Shown here: in pieces, positions 44,715 to 54,486 of the stretch
Layout: each line of letters starts with the position of its first letter
How positions within the stretch are numbered: the first letter of the stretch is position 1
Source of the DNA: Asticcacaulis sp. AC460
GTDB lineage: Bacteria > Pseudomonadota > Alphaproteobacteria > Caulobacterales > Caulobacteraceae
Reading direction: 5' to 3'
Length of the DNA: 64,000 nucleotides
NCBI RefSeq assembly: GCF_000495795.1
Contig: NZ_AWGD01000003.1
Coordinates: forward strand, 1 to 64,000
Translations under genes and position numbers: made by a program
Notes under the pieces: generated by a model
What the model was told of the DNA's origin: nothing
Seen by the model: the letters and a program-made list of their open reading frames with translations, nothing else
Database searches by the model: none

Positions 44715-45563
44715 ATGAAAATATTCGCCCTTCTGCCCCTGACCTGCCTGGCGGCCTGCGCGTCATTGCCGCAAGTGGCGCCGCAAACCCTGCGCGTGAT
44801 GAGTTACAATATCCGCTATGCCAATGACAGCGACCGGCCGAACTGGGGCGAGCGCCGCGAAGCCCTGGCCAGGCAGGTGGCCTTTACAGATCCCGGTATC
44901 CTGGGCGTCCAGGAGGCCCAGCCGGTCCAGGTCGCGTATCTGGCGGCGCAGTGGCCGGGCTATGACCACTACGGCCTGGGCCGCGACGATGGCGTTAATG
45001 GCGAGACCACGACAGTATTCTGGCGCCGCGACCGGTTCGAGGCGGTATCAAAGTCGAACCAATGGTGTTCGGAGACGCCCGACCGGCCGGGCAAGGGCTG
45101 GGACGCCGCCTGGCCGCGGACCATCACCCGCGTGGTGCTGCGCGATCGTCTGAGCGGCCAGGTGCTGGATGTGCGCAACACCCATCTCGACAACGAAGGC
45201 GCGGTGGCGCGGGAAAACTGTGCGAAGCAGGTCGCCGGGATCGCGGCGGAACCGGGTGCTGTGGTGGTGGTGCTGGGGGATATGAATTCCGGTCCCGACA
45301 GCGCGCCGTATCAGGTCTTAAGCGGCGACGCATTGGGTCTGAAGGATGCGCGCAAAGCGGCGGCGGTCGACTTCGGCCCGCCGGGGACGTTCAACGGCTT
45401 TGACGTAACGGCAACGCAGGGCGAAGCCATCGATCATATCTTCGTGCCACGCAGTATGACGGTGACGCGTTATGGCGTTTTGACGGATTCGTTCGGCGGC
45501 AAGGTGATCTCGGATCACTTTCCCGTCGTGGCGGATTTGCGCCTGAATCCCCACAGCCCGTAG
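44715..45563 (+). CDS. Endonuclease/exonuclease/phosphatase-family lipoprotein
   Basis: A 282-residue protein from ATG 44715, with AAGG five bases upstream. A lipoprotein signal ends in LAACAS (Cys near 16). The EEP fold is clear: VMSYNIRYAN, GVQEAQ (catalytic Glu), NTHLDN, VVLGDMNSGPDS (Asp and Asn) and KVISDHFPVVADL (Asp-His). Members with this GE-RR-EAL pattern are usually phosphodiesterases on sugars, lipids or nucleic acids; the substrate is unknown. Lipid anchoring places it in the cell envelope. Confidence 0.9.
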   Translation: MKIFALLPLTCLAACASLPQVAPQTLRVMSYNIRYANDSDRPNWGERREALARQVAFTDPGILGVQEAQPVQVAYLAAQWPGYDHYGLGRDDGVNGETTTVFWRRDRFEAVSKSNQWCSETPDRPGKGWDAAWPRTITRVVLRDRLSGQVLDVRNTHLDNEGAVARENCAKQVAGIAAEPGAVVVVLGDMNSGPDSAPYQVLSGDALGLKDARKAAAVDFGPPGTFNGFDVTATQGEAIDHIFVPRSMTVTRYGVLTDSFGGKVISDHFPVVADLRLNPHSP

Positions 45564-45639
45564 AATCAAACGATGGGGGGCACTGCTCGCGCGCGAAGCG
45601 CCTTCATTCTAACACGTTCAAGTTAGCCGCCCACCGAGT

Positions 45640-45925
45640 TGAGACCCTAAATTCCGTGTCTTCAGTGTACGCCGCCTTGGCGGCGCTTCGGTGTTTTCCG
45701 TGTTCCTCTTCAATGCCAGCGGCAGGCCGGCTGGCACCGAGCTTTCTGAAGCGAAGAAGGGCAACACGGACCACACGGAAGCCGCTGTGCGGCGACACTG
45801 AAAACACGGAATTCAGGGGGATGAACCGCAAGTGCAAAGCTTCTTCATTTTCAGACATGAAGGCGCTTCGCGCGGCAGGTTTCAAAACCGGAATTCCGCG
45901 TCTTTTCGTGTGTTCCGCCGTTAGA
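45640..45925. repeat. Long composite inverted repeat with CACGGA units
   Basis: The arms CCTAAATTCCGTGTCTTCAG (45645-45664, then TGT) and ACACTGAAAACACGGAATTC (45795-45814) are largely complementary. Between them are AACACGGACCACACGGAAG and GCCGCTGTGCGGCG, shared in style with 54218-54353. A further GGAATTCCGCGTCTTTTCGTGT unit follows to 45925. The 385-bp region holds no credible gene. Confidence 0.7.
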
Positions 45926-45949
45926 TTCTACCGGCAGAGCGGAACCTGG

Positions 45950-46246
45950 TCAGCGCCGCGACGTGCCCGCGATCAGCAGGCCCAGCGCAAAGCCAACGCC
46001 AAGGGCCACCAGGGCCGTCGGGACCGGATGCTCTTCGACCGTGCGGCGCGCGTCGCGGCCCAGCTTGTCGAAGTCGGGATTCTCGGCGAACTCACGCACC
46101 TTGATCTCGGCTTCCTTGGCACGTTCAGCCAGAACATGGGTGGCGTGTTCGACCTCATGACGGATCGATTCAGACAAAGATTTCAAATCGCCTTCGTTCA
46201 GCGACGTGATCTTGGCGGCGGCGGCCTGGGCCTTGTCGGACAGCAT
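45950..46246 (-). CDS. DUF883/ElaB-YqjD-like tail-anchored protein
   Basis: I chose ATG 46246, with GGGAG seven bases upstream; a longer start at 46306 is unsupported. The 98-residue protein is a charged helix (about 1-70) followed by VEEHPVPTALVALGVGFAL, a C-terminal membrane helix of the ElaB/YqjD/DUF883 kind, and a GTSRR end. Enterobacterial relatives are stationary-phase inner-membrane proteins that bind ribosomes, but function here is unproven. It is divergent from groESL. Confidence 0.85.
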   Translation of the reverse strand: MLSDKAQAAAAKITSLNEGDLKSLSESIRHEVEHATHVLAERAKEAEIKVREFAENPDFDKLGRDARRTVEEHPVPTALVALGVGFALGLLIAGTSRR

Positions 46247-46352
46247 GACGGGTCTCCCTCGGTGGAAATATGCCCCACTATAGCGCATCGCAAATAAAGA
46301 ATTCATGCGCGCCTTCGCCGCAGGGGCAGCAAAAATTTTGCAAGGCCTGCCC

Positions 46353-46381
46353 TTGACTCACTATGGCGCGGCCACTATCTG
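46353..46381 (+). promoter_or_regulatory. Probable groESL promoter
   Basis: TTGACT (46353-46358) and TATCTG (46376-46381) are separated by 17 bases and end eleven bases before the CIRCE element, so transcription would start just at or before CIRCE. The -35 is good and the -10 is weak. A heat-shock sigma-32 contact is also possible. Confidence 0.6.
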
Positions 46382-46391
46382 CCAGCTGTCG

Positions 46392-46418
46392 TTAGCACTC
46401 GCGTGTGCTGAGTGCTAA
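46392..46418 (+). promoter_or_regulatory. CIRCE operator (HrcA binding site)
   Basis: A perfect TTAGCACTC-N9-GAGTGCTAA inverted repeat, 36 bases upstream of the groES ATG. HrcA represses groESL through this element and is released by heat shock. The hrcA gene is not in the window. Confidence 0.97.
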
Positions 46419-46453
46419 CAGGCACATCGCCATTATAATCTGGAGAGATATCC

Positions 46454-46744
46454 ATGAGCTTTCGCCCGTTAGGCGACCGAGTCCTGGTCAAGCGCGTCGA
46501 AGAAGAAGCCAAGACCAAGGGCGGCATCATCATCCCGGACACCGCCAAGGAAAAGCCGCAGGAAGGCGAAGTCGTCTCCGTCGGCCCCGGCGCCCGCAAT
46601 GAAAAGGGCGAGCAAGTCGCGCTCGACGTCAAGGCCGGCGACCGCGTCCTGTTCGGCAAGTGGGGCGGCACCGAAGTCAAGATCGACGGTGACGACCTGC
46701 TGATCCTGAAAGAATCCGACATTCTCGGCGTCCTCGTACGCTAA
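46454..46744 (+). CDS. groES: Co-chaperonin GroES
   Basis: A 96-residue protein of standard length. It contains [20 protein letters not shown], the mobile-loop [26 protein letters not shown] and [15 protein letters not shown]. It caps GroEL during protein folding. It lies downstream of a perfect CIRCE, and groEL follows after 34 bases with AAAAGGA before its ATG. Confidence 0.98.
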   Translation: MSFRPLGDRVLVKRVEEEAKTKGGIIIPDTAKEKPQEGEVVSVGPGARNEKGEQVALDVKAGDRVLFGKWGGTEVKIDGDDLLILKESDILGVLVR

Positions 46745-46751
46745 ATCGTAA

Positions 46752-48428
<1,677 letters not shown>

Positions 48429-48459
48429 TCCAGCCCTCAGGCACCTATCTGAACAACGG

Positions 48460-48491
48460 AAAGAGCGGGTCGCAAGGCCCGCTCTTTTTTG
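48460..48491 (+). terminator. Rho-independent terminator of groESL
   Basis: A perfect ten-base stem AAAGAGCGGG / CCCGCTCTTT with an eight-base loop is followed by a T run, 32 bases after the groEL stop. Confidence 0.95.
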
Positions 48492-48585
48492 TTGCTCAGC
48501 CATGCAAAACCAAGGACGTTCGGCACGGATGGAGGGAATTGATGCGCACTGACCTGAATTGGGCTTCCTATTGGGGAAGTTTTGC

Positions 48586-48831
48586 GACATCGGTTTCGAG
48601 GACCTGCGCGTCGACGAGACCGTGTCGAAGGTGTCGATCGTCGGCGTCGGCATGCGTTCGCACACCGGTGTCGCTCAGACCATGTTCCAGGCGCTGTCGG
48701 AAAAGGGCATCAACATCCAGGTCATCTCGACCTCGGAAATCAAGATCTCGGTGCTGATCGACGAAGCCGATACCGAACTGGCTGTCCGCGCCCTTCACGC
48801 GGCGTATGGCCTGGACAAGATCGGCGCCTGA
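48586..48831 (+). pseudogene. Orphan C-terminal ACT-domain fragment of aspartokinase (lysC)
   Basis: The frame encodes [20 protein letters not shown], then [40 protein letters not shown] and [14 protein letters not shown]. This is the second ACT domain of alphaproteobacterial aspartokinase, about 80 of some 410 residues. The kinase part is missing, and upstream residues ([10 protein letters not shown]) do not look like aspartokinase. The only upstream ATG with a good GGAGG site (48542) is in a different frame. The fragment itself has no stop or frameshift, so it is either a recent partial duplication or a free regulatory ACT protein starting at an unusual codon. Confidence 0.75.
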
Positions 48832-49010
48832 CGAATTAAGCATTCGAAACGACGATACTCTGGTTGACCAAAGCTTGCTCGCAAAAGTTGCCGCATCGCG
48901 TGCGACCTTAACAATTTGTTGTCCGAATTACGCCAAGCGTTGAGCTGATTGCGTCGCTGGAAGCGGCGATTCAATCGATTGTGAAGAGTTCTGGCGAAAT
49001 CGGGTGCCAA

Positions 49011-50693
49011 ATGTTTAATAATCTGCCAATTCAAGCTAAGGTGTTGTCGTTGCTGTCGGTCATGGCGGCGGCGACGGTCGTAATCTCGGCAATCGCCGGG
49101 TTCAATCTGAACAAACAATCGGCCATCTATTCCGACATTATCGATAATTCGGAAACCGCTGTGCTGGCTCAGGCCCGGGCCAATCGTCAGGCGGAAATTC
49201 TCAGAGGCGGACTTTATAAGTTCGCCGTCGTGAGTTCCGACACCGACAATTCTGCGGCGCAGGCCAGTATCGATGGCGCCAAGACGGCTTACAAGGAGCA
49301 AATGGAGATTACCCGCAAGGGTCTGCCTGAACATTCAGAGAAGATATCCGAGTTTCTGGCGCGGTTTGATCAGGTGACGGCCAAGGCGTGCGGTGAAGCG
49401 GAGGCCGCCATGGCAGCGAACGATAATGTTACGGGGATGTCCCTGATGCTTTCGCAATGCGACCCGGCATTGGATCAACTCTCGACGGATCTTCGTGCCT
49501 TTGGCGATCAGGTAACGCAGGACCTCAATGCGGAGGCCGATAAGGCTGAGGCGGCTGCGCGTGGCGCGGTGACCTCTCTGATTATCATCGCTATCGGCAG
49601 TATGCTTCTCTCCGGAGCGGCCGCGATCTTTCTGACCCAATCGGGCATTACGCGCCCCATGCAAGCCTTGACCCGGGTCATGCAGGCCATGGACAAGGGG
49701 GATCTCGCTCAGCAGGTTCCCGGCATGACGCGCAAAGACGAACTGGGGACTATGGCCAACACGCTTGAAACCTTCCGTGCGGGCCTGGCCGAAGGGGTGA
49801 CCCTGCGGGCGGCCGCGGAAACGGCCAAGGCGGCCGACCTGGTACGCGCCGAGCGAGAGCGGAAAATCGTCTCTGATTTCCAGACCAGAATGATGCGCCT
49901 GGCTCAGGCCTTTGTTCGTTCCTCCGGGGAAGTCTCTTCAGCCGCGCAGAACCTGGCCGCTTCGGCGGAGGAGACGGCGCGTCAGGCTCAGGTCGTGGCC
50001 GGTGCCGCGGAAGAGGCGTCTGCCAATGTGCACACCGTCGCCGCGGCAACCGAGGAAATGAGTGTGTCTGTCCGCGAAATCGGAGGGCAGGTGCAAGCCG
50101 CGAACGGCGCAACGCAATCAGCTGTGTCGGAATCCACGCGCACCCAGAGTGACATTCGCGCCCTGTCAGATGCGGCACTTCGGATCGGCAACGTCGTCAA
50201 CCTCATCAACGACATCGCTTCACAGACCAACCTTCTCGCGCTTAACGCAACCATCGAGGCCGCCCGCGCAGGTGATGCCGGCAAGGGCTTTGCTGTTGTC
50301 GCTTCGGAAGTCAAACAGCTCGCCACGCAAACGGCGCGGGCGACTGACGACATTAGCCGCCAGGTCGCCGAAATTCAGCAGGCGACCCACAGCGCCGTTG
50401 ACGCGATTGACGGCATTGTGAGCAGGGTGGACCATGTTCGCGCGATCTCGGCGGCTATCTCCGCCGCTGTCGAGCAGCAGGGGGCTGCGACCAGCGAGAT
50501 CGCCACCAACACCAGCCACGCCGCCGACAGTGCGGGCCAAGTCACTGAGAATATCTTCGGGGTGGGACGCGCAGCGGAAATGACGGGCGCGGCATCGACC
50601 CAACTCATGTCTTTGTCACACGACCTGTCGAGCCAGGCCGATGATTTGCAGAGTGCGGTTGAAGACTTTGTGAGCCAGTTGCGGGCGGCATAG
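49011..50693 (+). CDS. Methyl-accepting chemotaxis protein
   Basis: I chose ATG 49011; a GTG ten codons earlier is possible. The 560-residue chemoreceptor has a first membrane helix (about 8-30) and a periplasmic four-helix-type sensor (30-190). A second membrane helix is at about 190-215. HAMP includes [13 protein letters not shown] and [17 protein letters not shown]. The signalling domain has the hairpin tip [20 protein letters not shown] and [15 protein letters not shown]. It controls CheA and flagellar or other motility output. No che genes are adjacent. The ligand is not identifiable. The 179-bp leader shows no other feature. Confidence 0.93.
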   Translation: MFNNLPIQAKVLSLLSVMAAATVVISAIAGFNLNKQSAIYSDIIDNSETAVLAQARANRQAEILRGGLYKFAVVSSDTDNSAAQASIDGAKTAYKEQMEITRKGLPEHSEKISEFLARFDQVTAKACGEAEAAMAANDNVTGMSLMLSQCDPALDQLSTDLRAFGDQVTQDLNAEADKAEAAARGAVTSLIIIAIGSMLLSGAAAIFLTQSGITRPMQALTRVMQAMDKGDLAQQVPGMTRKDELGTMANTLETFRAGLAEGVTLRAAAETAKAADLVRAERERKIVSDFQTRMMRLAQAFVRSSGEVSSAAQNLAASAEETARQAQVVAGAAEEASANVHTVAAATEEMSVSVREIGGQVQAANGATQSAVSESTRTQSDIRALSDAALRIGNVVNLINDIASQTNLLALNATIEAARAGDAGKGFAVVASEVKQLATQTARATDDISRQVAEIQQATHSAVDAIDGIVSRVDHVRAISAAISAAVEQQGAATSEIATNTSHAADSAGQVTENIFGVGRAAEMTGAASTQLMSLSHDLSSQADDLQSAVEDFVSQLRAA

Positions 50694-50751
50694 ACCACAT
50701 CGTGTTCCGGTACCGCCGACGAAGGTGCCAGACCGTTTTTCCTTAACACCA

Positions 50752-50786
50752 GCCGTCGACGAAGCCCTGCGGGCAGGGTCGACGGC
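50752..50786. other. Strong stem-loop after the chemoreceptor gene
   Basis: GCCGTCGAC and GTCGACGGC pair perfectly around an inner CCCTGC / GCAGGG stem. No T run follows, so this is not a textbook terminator. It lies in a 234-bp gap otherwise without features. Confidence 0.5.
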
Positions 50787-50927
50787 AGGGTGCGTAAAAT
50801 GGCCTGAAATTTCGCGTAACGGTAGTATAGATGAGGAAATCCAAAGATTTACTCCATATTTTCATGAACGCTTAAGCGTTTGCAAATGTTTGTGAGTCAG
50901 GTTTGCCCTAACGTAAAGGTAAGCGTT

Positions 50928-51698
50928 ATGGACAAGACCGCGTTAATCCTGGAAGACAGCAAGACACAGGCGAATATCATCATCGCCATGCTGTCCCGCT
51001 TGGGCTGGTCGGCGGTGCATTGCGAAACCCTGCGCGACGCGACCGAAACCCTCAGCCAGATATCGGTCCAGGCCATGCTGCTGGACGTCTTTGTCGGCGC
51101 CCACAACACGCTGTTGCACGTCGATCGCTTCCGCACCCTGGCGCCGCATATTCCCATGATGCTGATGACGGCGGGCTCCAGCCGCGAGGCCATCGAGGAA
51201 ACGCTGAAAAGTGCGCGCAAGACCGGCGCCGACTATGTCCTGAAAAAGCCGTTCAACGAAGCCATGCTGCGCGATGTTTTTACCTCGGTCACCCCCGACG
51301 TCGCGACGGGCAAGAAGCGCCGCCACGTCCTGGTTATCGACGACAGCTCGACCATCCGCACCATCGCCCAACGTGCCTATGACGCCGCCGGCTATCGTGT
51401 GTCCTGTGCGGACTCGATGGAAGAGGCCTTCTCGAATGTCGACATCGCCCATGTCGACCTGGTGCTGTGCGATGTGTTCATGCCGGGCATGGGTGGCTTC
51501 AAGGGTATGCGCACGATCAAGACGACCTGGCCGAAGGTGCAGCTTATCTCCATGTCCGCCGGGCTGGACGAACAGGTCTCGGACAATGACGCTTTGAACG
51601 CGACCCGCCGCATCGGCGCCGACGCCCAGATTCGCAAGCCGTTCGAGGCCAGCGACCTGATCGAGCTGTCGGCCGCCCTGCTGGACATGGCGGCCTGA
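50928..51698 (+). CDS. Dual receiver-domain response regulator without output domain
   Basis: A 256-residue protein from ATG 50928, with AAGGT seven bases upstream. It contains two receiver domains. The first (about 4-120) has LILEDSKTQANII, LLDVFVG with the phospho-Asp, and YVLKKPF. The second (about 138-255) has VLVIDDSSTIRTIAQRA, LCDVFMPGMGG with the phospho-Asp, and AQIRKPF. Both keep the acidic pocket and Lys. With no DNA-binding or enzymatic domain it likely works as a phosphorelay or scaffold. The upstream chemoreceptor is a possible context but may be coincidental. Confidence 0.9.
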   Translation: MDKTALILEDSKTQANIIIAMLSRLGWSAVHCETLRDATETLSQISVQAMLLDVFVGAHNTLLHVDRFRTLAPHIPMMLMTAGSSREAIEETLKSARKTGADYVLKKPFNEAMLRDVFTSVTPDVATGKKRRHVLVIDDSSTIRTIAQRAYDAAGYRVSCADSMEEAFSNVDIAHVDLVLCDVFMPGMGGFKGMRTIKTTWPKVQLISMSAGLDEQVSDNDALNATRRIGADAQIRKPFEASDLIELSAALLDMAA

Positions 51699-51916
51699 AT
51701 TCGAGCAAAGGGGCGCTTTCTTACTCTTTAGCGGGCGACTGCCCGCCGCGCACGTTTGCGCGAGCCCTGCGGCGCTTGAGCACTCAATTGTATCCGGATG
51801 TTAAGTCATTGTGATTATACACGGTTCCGTGACTTGCGGCGGGTAGCCCCGCACGGCTAGACAGCAGACGAAATCCGCCGCACAGTCTTTGGCTTTATGG
51901 CGTATATGGGGAAGGC

Positions 51917-54211
51917 GTGACGAGCGTGACCACCAGGCCCGGGATCAAGGGACAATCGAAGCTGGCTGCGCCCGGCCAGCGCGGCCTGTTGCGCCAGATC
52001 CGCGAGACCATGGAAGAGGGCCAGTCGGCCCAGTCGCGCCTCGACATGGTGGTGCGCATTATCGCCAATTCGATGGTCGCCGAGGTCTGCTCGATCTATC
52101 TGCGTCGCACTTCGGAAGAACTGGAACTGTTCGCCACCCAGGGCCTGAAGGCCGAGGCCGTGCACAAGACGCGGATGCGGCTCAGCGAAGGCCTGGTCGG
52201 TGAGGTCGCCCGCGCCGGCGCGCCGCTGAACCTGATGGATGCGCTGTCGCACCCCAGCTTCTCGTACCGGCCGGAAACCGGCGAAGATCCCTACAAATCC
52301 TTCCTGGGCGTGCCGCTGCTGCGCGGCGGCCGCACCATCGGCGTTCTGGTCGTCCAGAACATGGCGGCGCGGCGTTACGAAGAAGAAGAGGTCGAGGATC
52401 TTCAGATCATCGCCATGGTGCTGGCCGAAATCGTCACCGCGGGCGACCTGGTCGGGATCGAGGAACTCAAGGACATCGAACTGGCCCCGACGCGGCCGGA
52501 ACGTCTCAAGGGCAGCGTCTTCGCCGACGGTATCTCCCTGGGCGTGGTGGTGCTGCACGAAGTGCCGGTGACGCCGGAACACCTGCTGAGTGAGGACGCC
52601 ACGGCCGAAGAACTGCGGCTGCTGACCGCCATCGACGCCCTGCGCGACCAGATCGACCAGATGTTCGAAGGCCAGCACGGCCTGGCCGGCCCGACCTTCG
52701 ACGTGCTGGAAACCTACCGCATGTTCGCGCACGACCGGAACTGGGTGCGCGCCCTGACCGAGGCTGTGAAGTCGGGCCTGACCGCTGAAGCCGCGGTCGA
52801 ACGGGTCCGTAACGAACAGCGCGCCCGCCTGAACAATGCCCGCGACACGTACTTGCGCGAACGCCTGCACGACATGGAAGACCTGGCCAACCGCCTGTTG
52901 CGCGTCCTGGCCGGCAAGAACACGGCCCAGCGGCTGATCCCGGACAATTCCATCCTGGTGGCGCGTGACCTGGGTCCCGCCGACCTGCTGGAATACGACC
53001 GCACCAAGCTGAAGGGCATCCTCTTGGAGGAGGGTTCGTCGTCGAACCACGCGGCGATCGTTGCCCGTGCGCTGCAGATTCCCTGCGTCGGCCGGCTGCA
53101 AAACCTGCGCGACCGGGTCAGCCAGGGCGACGCCGTCATTGTCGACGGCGAAACCGGTGAAGCCTATCTGCGGCCGCGGCCCGACATCATCGATGCCGCC
53201 ATGGCGCGGATGGATGTCCGCGCTCAGCGCCGCGCCGAGTTCGTCAAGATCAAGGACACGGCGGCGGTCACCAAGGACGGCCAGCGCATCACCCTGCTGA
53301 TGAATGCCGGCCTGGAATTCGACATCGAGATCATGAACGAGACGGGCGCCGAGGGTATCGGCCTGTTCCGCACCGAGTTCCAGTTCATGGTGTCGGAGGA
53401 TCTGCCGCGGCTGAAGCGCCAGACCGAGCTGTATGAGCGCATCATGGATGGCGCCGGCGACCGGCCGGTGACCTTCCGCACCCTGGACCTGGGTGGCGAC
53501 AAGATCCTGCCCTATATGGAGATGGAGCGCGAGGAGAACCCGGCGCTGGGCTGGCGCGCCATCCGCATGGGGCTGGACCGGCCGGCGCTTTTGCGCATGC
53601 AGATCCGGGCGCTGCTGACGGCGGCGCGCGGACGCGAGTTGCGGGTCATGTTCCCGATGGTGGCCTCGATCGACGAATTCCGCCAGGCGCGCGACATGGT
53701 CGATATCGAATGCAGCTGGGCGCGCCGGCGCGGCCGGCCCCTGCCGTCGCTGCTGCGCGTCGGCGCGATGATCGAATGCCCGTCGCTGCTGTGGCACCTG
53801 GATGCGCTGTTGCCGCTGGTCGATTTTGCGTCGGTCGGCACCAATGATCTGACCCAGTATCTGTTTGCTGCCGACCGCACCAATCCGCGGATGAACGACC
53901 GCTACGATCCGCTGTCGCCGCCGATGTTGCGGGCCCTGGCCAGCATCCAGAAGGCGGCGGAAGAGTCGGGCACGCCGGTATCGGTGTGCGGCGAGATCGC
54001 CGGCCGGCCTCTGGAGGCGTTCGTGCTGGTGGCTCTGGGCTTCAACCGGCTGAGCATGCCGCCCGCCGGCATGGGCCAGGTCAAGCGGATGATTTTGTCG
54101 TGTGACCGCGATGCCGCGGGCAGGGCCATCACCAAGATGATGGGCTCGTCGAACGGCTCCTTGCGTAACGAAATCCTGAGCCTGGCGCGCAAGCTGAACG
54201 TGGACTTGTAG
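51917..54211 (+). CDS. ptsP: Nitrogen-PTS enzyme I (PtsP, EINtr)
   Basis: A 764-residue protein from GTG 51917 (a second GTG three codons later is possible). The N-terminal GAF domain (about 35-165; YLRRTSEELELFATQGLKAE) is followed by the PTS enzyme I domains. The phospho-His loop is EEGSSSNHAAIVARAL. The C-terminal PEP-binding TIM barrel has GIGLFRTEFQFM, RTLDLGGDK, LRVMFPMVAS and ASVGTNDLTQYLFAADR, with the catalytic Cys in SVCGEIAG. It passes phosphate from PEP to NPr, linking nitrogen status (via GAF) to regulation. The 218-bp leader holds a GCGGGC-gact-GCCCGC hairpin (51731-51746). Confidence 0.95.
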   Translation: MTSVTTRPGIKGQSKLAAPGQRGLLRQIRETMEEGQSAQSRLDMVVRIIANSMVAEVCSIYLRRTSEELELFATQGLKAEAVHKTRMRLSEGLVGEVARAGAPLNLMDALSHPSFSYRPETGEDPYKSFLGVPLLRGGRTIGVLVVQNMAARRYEEEEVEDLQIIAMVLAEIVTAGDLVGIEELKDIELAPTRPERLKGSVFADGISLGVVVLHEVPVTPEHLLSEDATAEELRLLTAIDALRDQIDQMFEGQHGLAGPTFDVLETYRMFAHDRNWVRALTEAVKSGLTAEAAVERVRNEQRARLNNARDTYLRERLHDMEDLANRLLRVLAGKNTAQRLIPDNSILVARDLGPADLLEYDRTKLKGILLEEGSSSNHAAIVARALQIPCVGRLQNLRDRVSQGDAVIVDGETGEAYLRPRPDIIDAAMARMDVRAQRRAEFVKIKDTAAVTKDGQRITLLMNAGLEFDIEIMNETGAEGIGLFRTEFQFMVSEDLPRLKRQTELYERIMDGAGDRPVTFRTLDLGGDKILPYMEMEREENPALGWRAIRMGLDRPALLRMQIRALLTAARGRELRVMFPMVASIDEFRQARDMVDIECSWARRRGRPLPSLLRVGAMIECPSLLWHLDALLPLVDFASVGTNDLTQYLFAADRTNPRMNDRYDPLSPPMLRALASIQKAAEESGTPVSVCGEIAGRPLEAFVLVALGFNRLSMPPAGMGQVKRMILSCDRDAAGRAITKMMGSSNGSLRNEILSLARKLNVDL

Positions 54212-54217
54212 TTTTTT

Positions 54218-54353
54218 ACCACGGACCACACGGACCACACAGACTTCGGGGTGTACAAACTCCCCCCCGCACAGCGGCAGTCTAAAGTTATCTAAAGCCG
54301 CTGCGCGGCGGCAGTTTTATTCGGAAGTCCGTGTGGTCCGTGTGGTCCGTGGT
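54218..54353. repeat. Long inverted repeat with CCACACGGA units
   Basis: The arms ACCACGGACCACACGGACCA (54218 on) and TGGTCCGTGTGGTCCGTGGT (ending 54353) are nearly perfect over 30 bases. The centre holds CAGCGGCAG and GCCGCTGCGCGGCGG. It begins seven bases after the ptsP stop and could terminate transcription in both directions. It is related to the element at 45640-45925. Confidence 0.85.
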
Positions 54354-54486
54354 GAAAATTAGTATGTTTAAGCCGGCTGAATAGGTGCCGGAAAAATTCC
54401 TTTGAAACTGCCGCAGATTTTTTGTCACCAAATGACGGCATGGATCGTATAGACTAACCGGGTTCTCTCGGCAGGGGTCGTTTTAC

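Noticed and set aside
45656..46297. 213-codon plus-strand frame across the inverted repeat and the DUF883-like gene
   Set aside because: It runs through repeat DNA and then antisense to a credible small gene with a good ribosome site; no domain is visible.
48539..48757. 72-codon frame starting at a well-placed ATG before the aspartokinase fragment
   Set aside because: It reads the ACT-domain DNA in the wrong frame and gives an Arg/Ser-rich product without any pattern.
51857..54238. 793-codon open frame antisense to ptsP
   Set aside because: The composition is His/Gln/Arg/Ala-rich nonsense typical of antisense high-GC frames, while ptsP on the plus strand is a complete enzyme.
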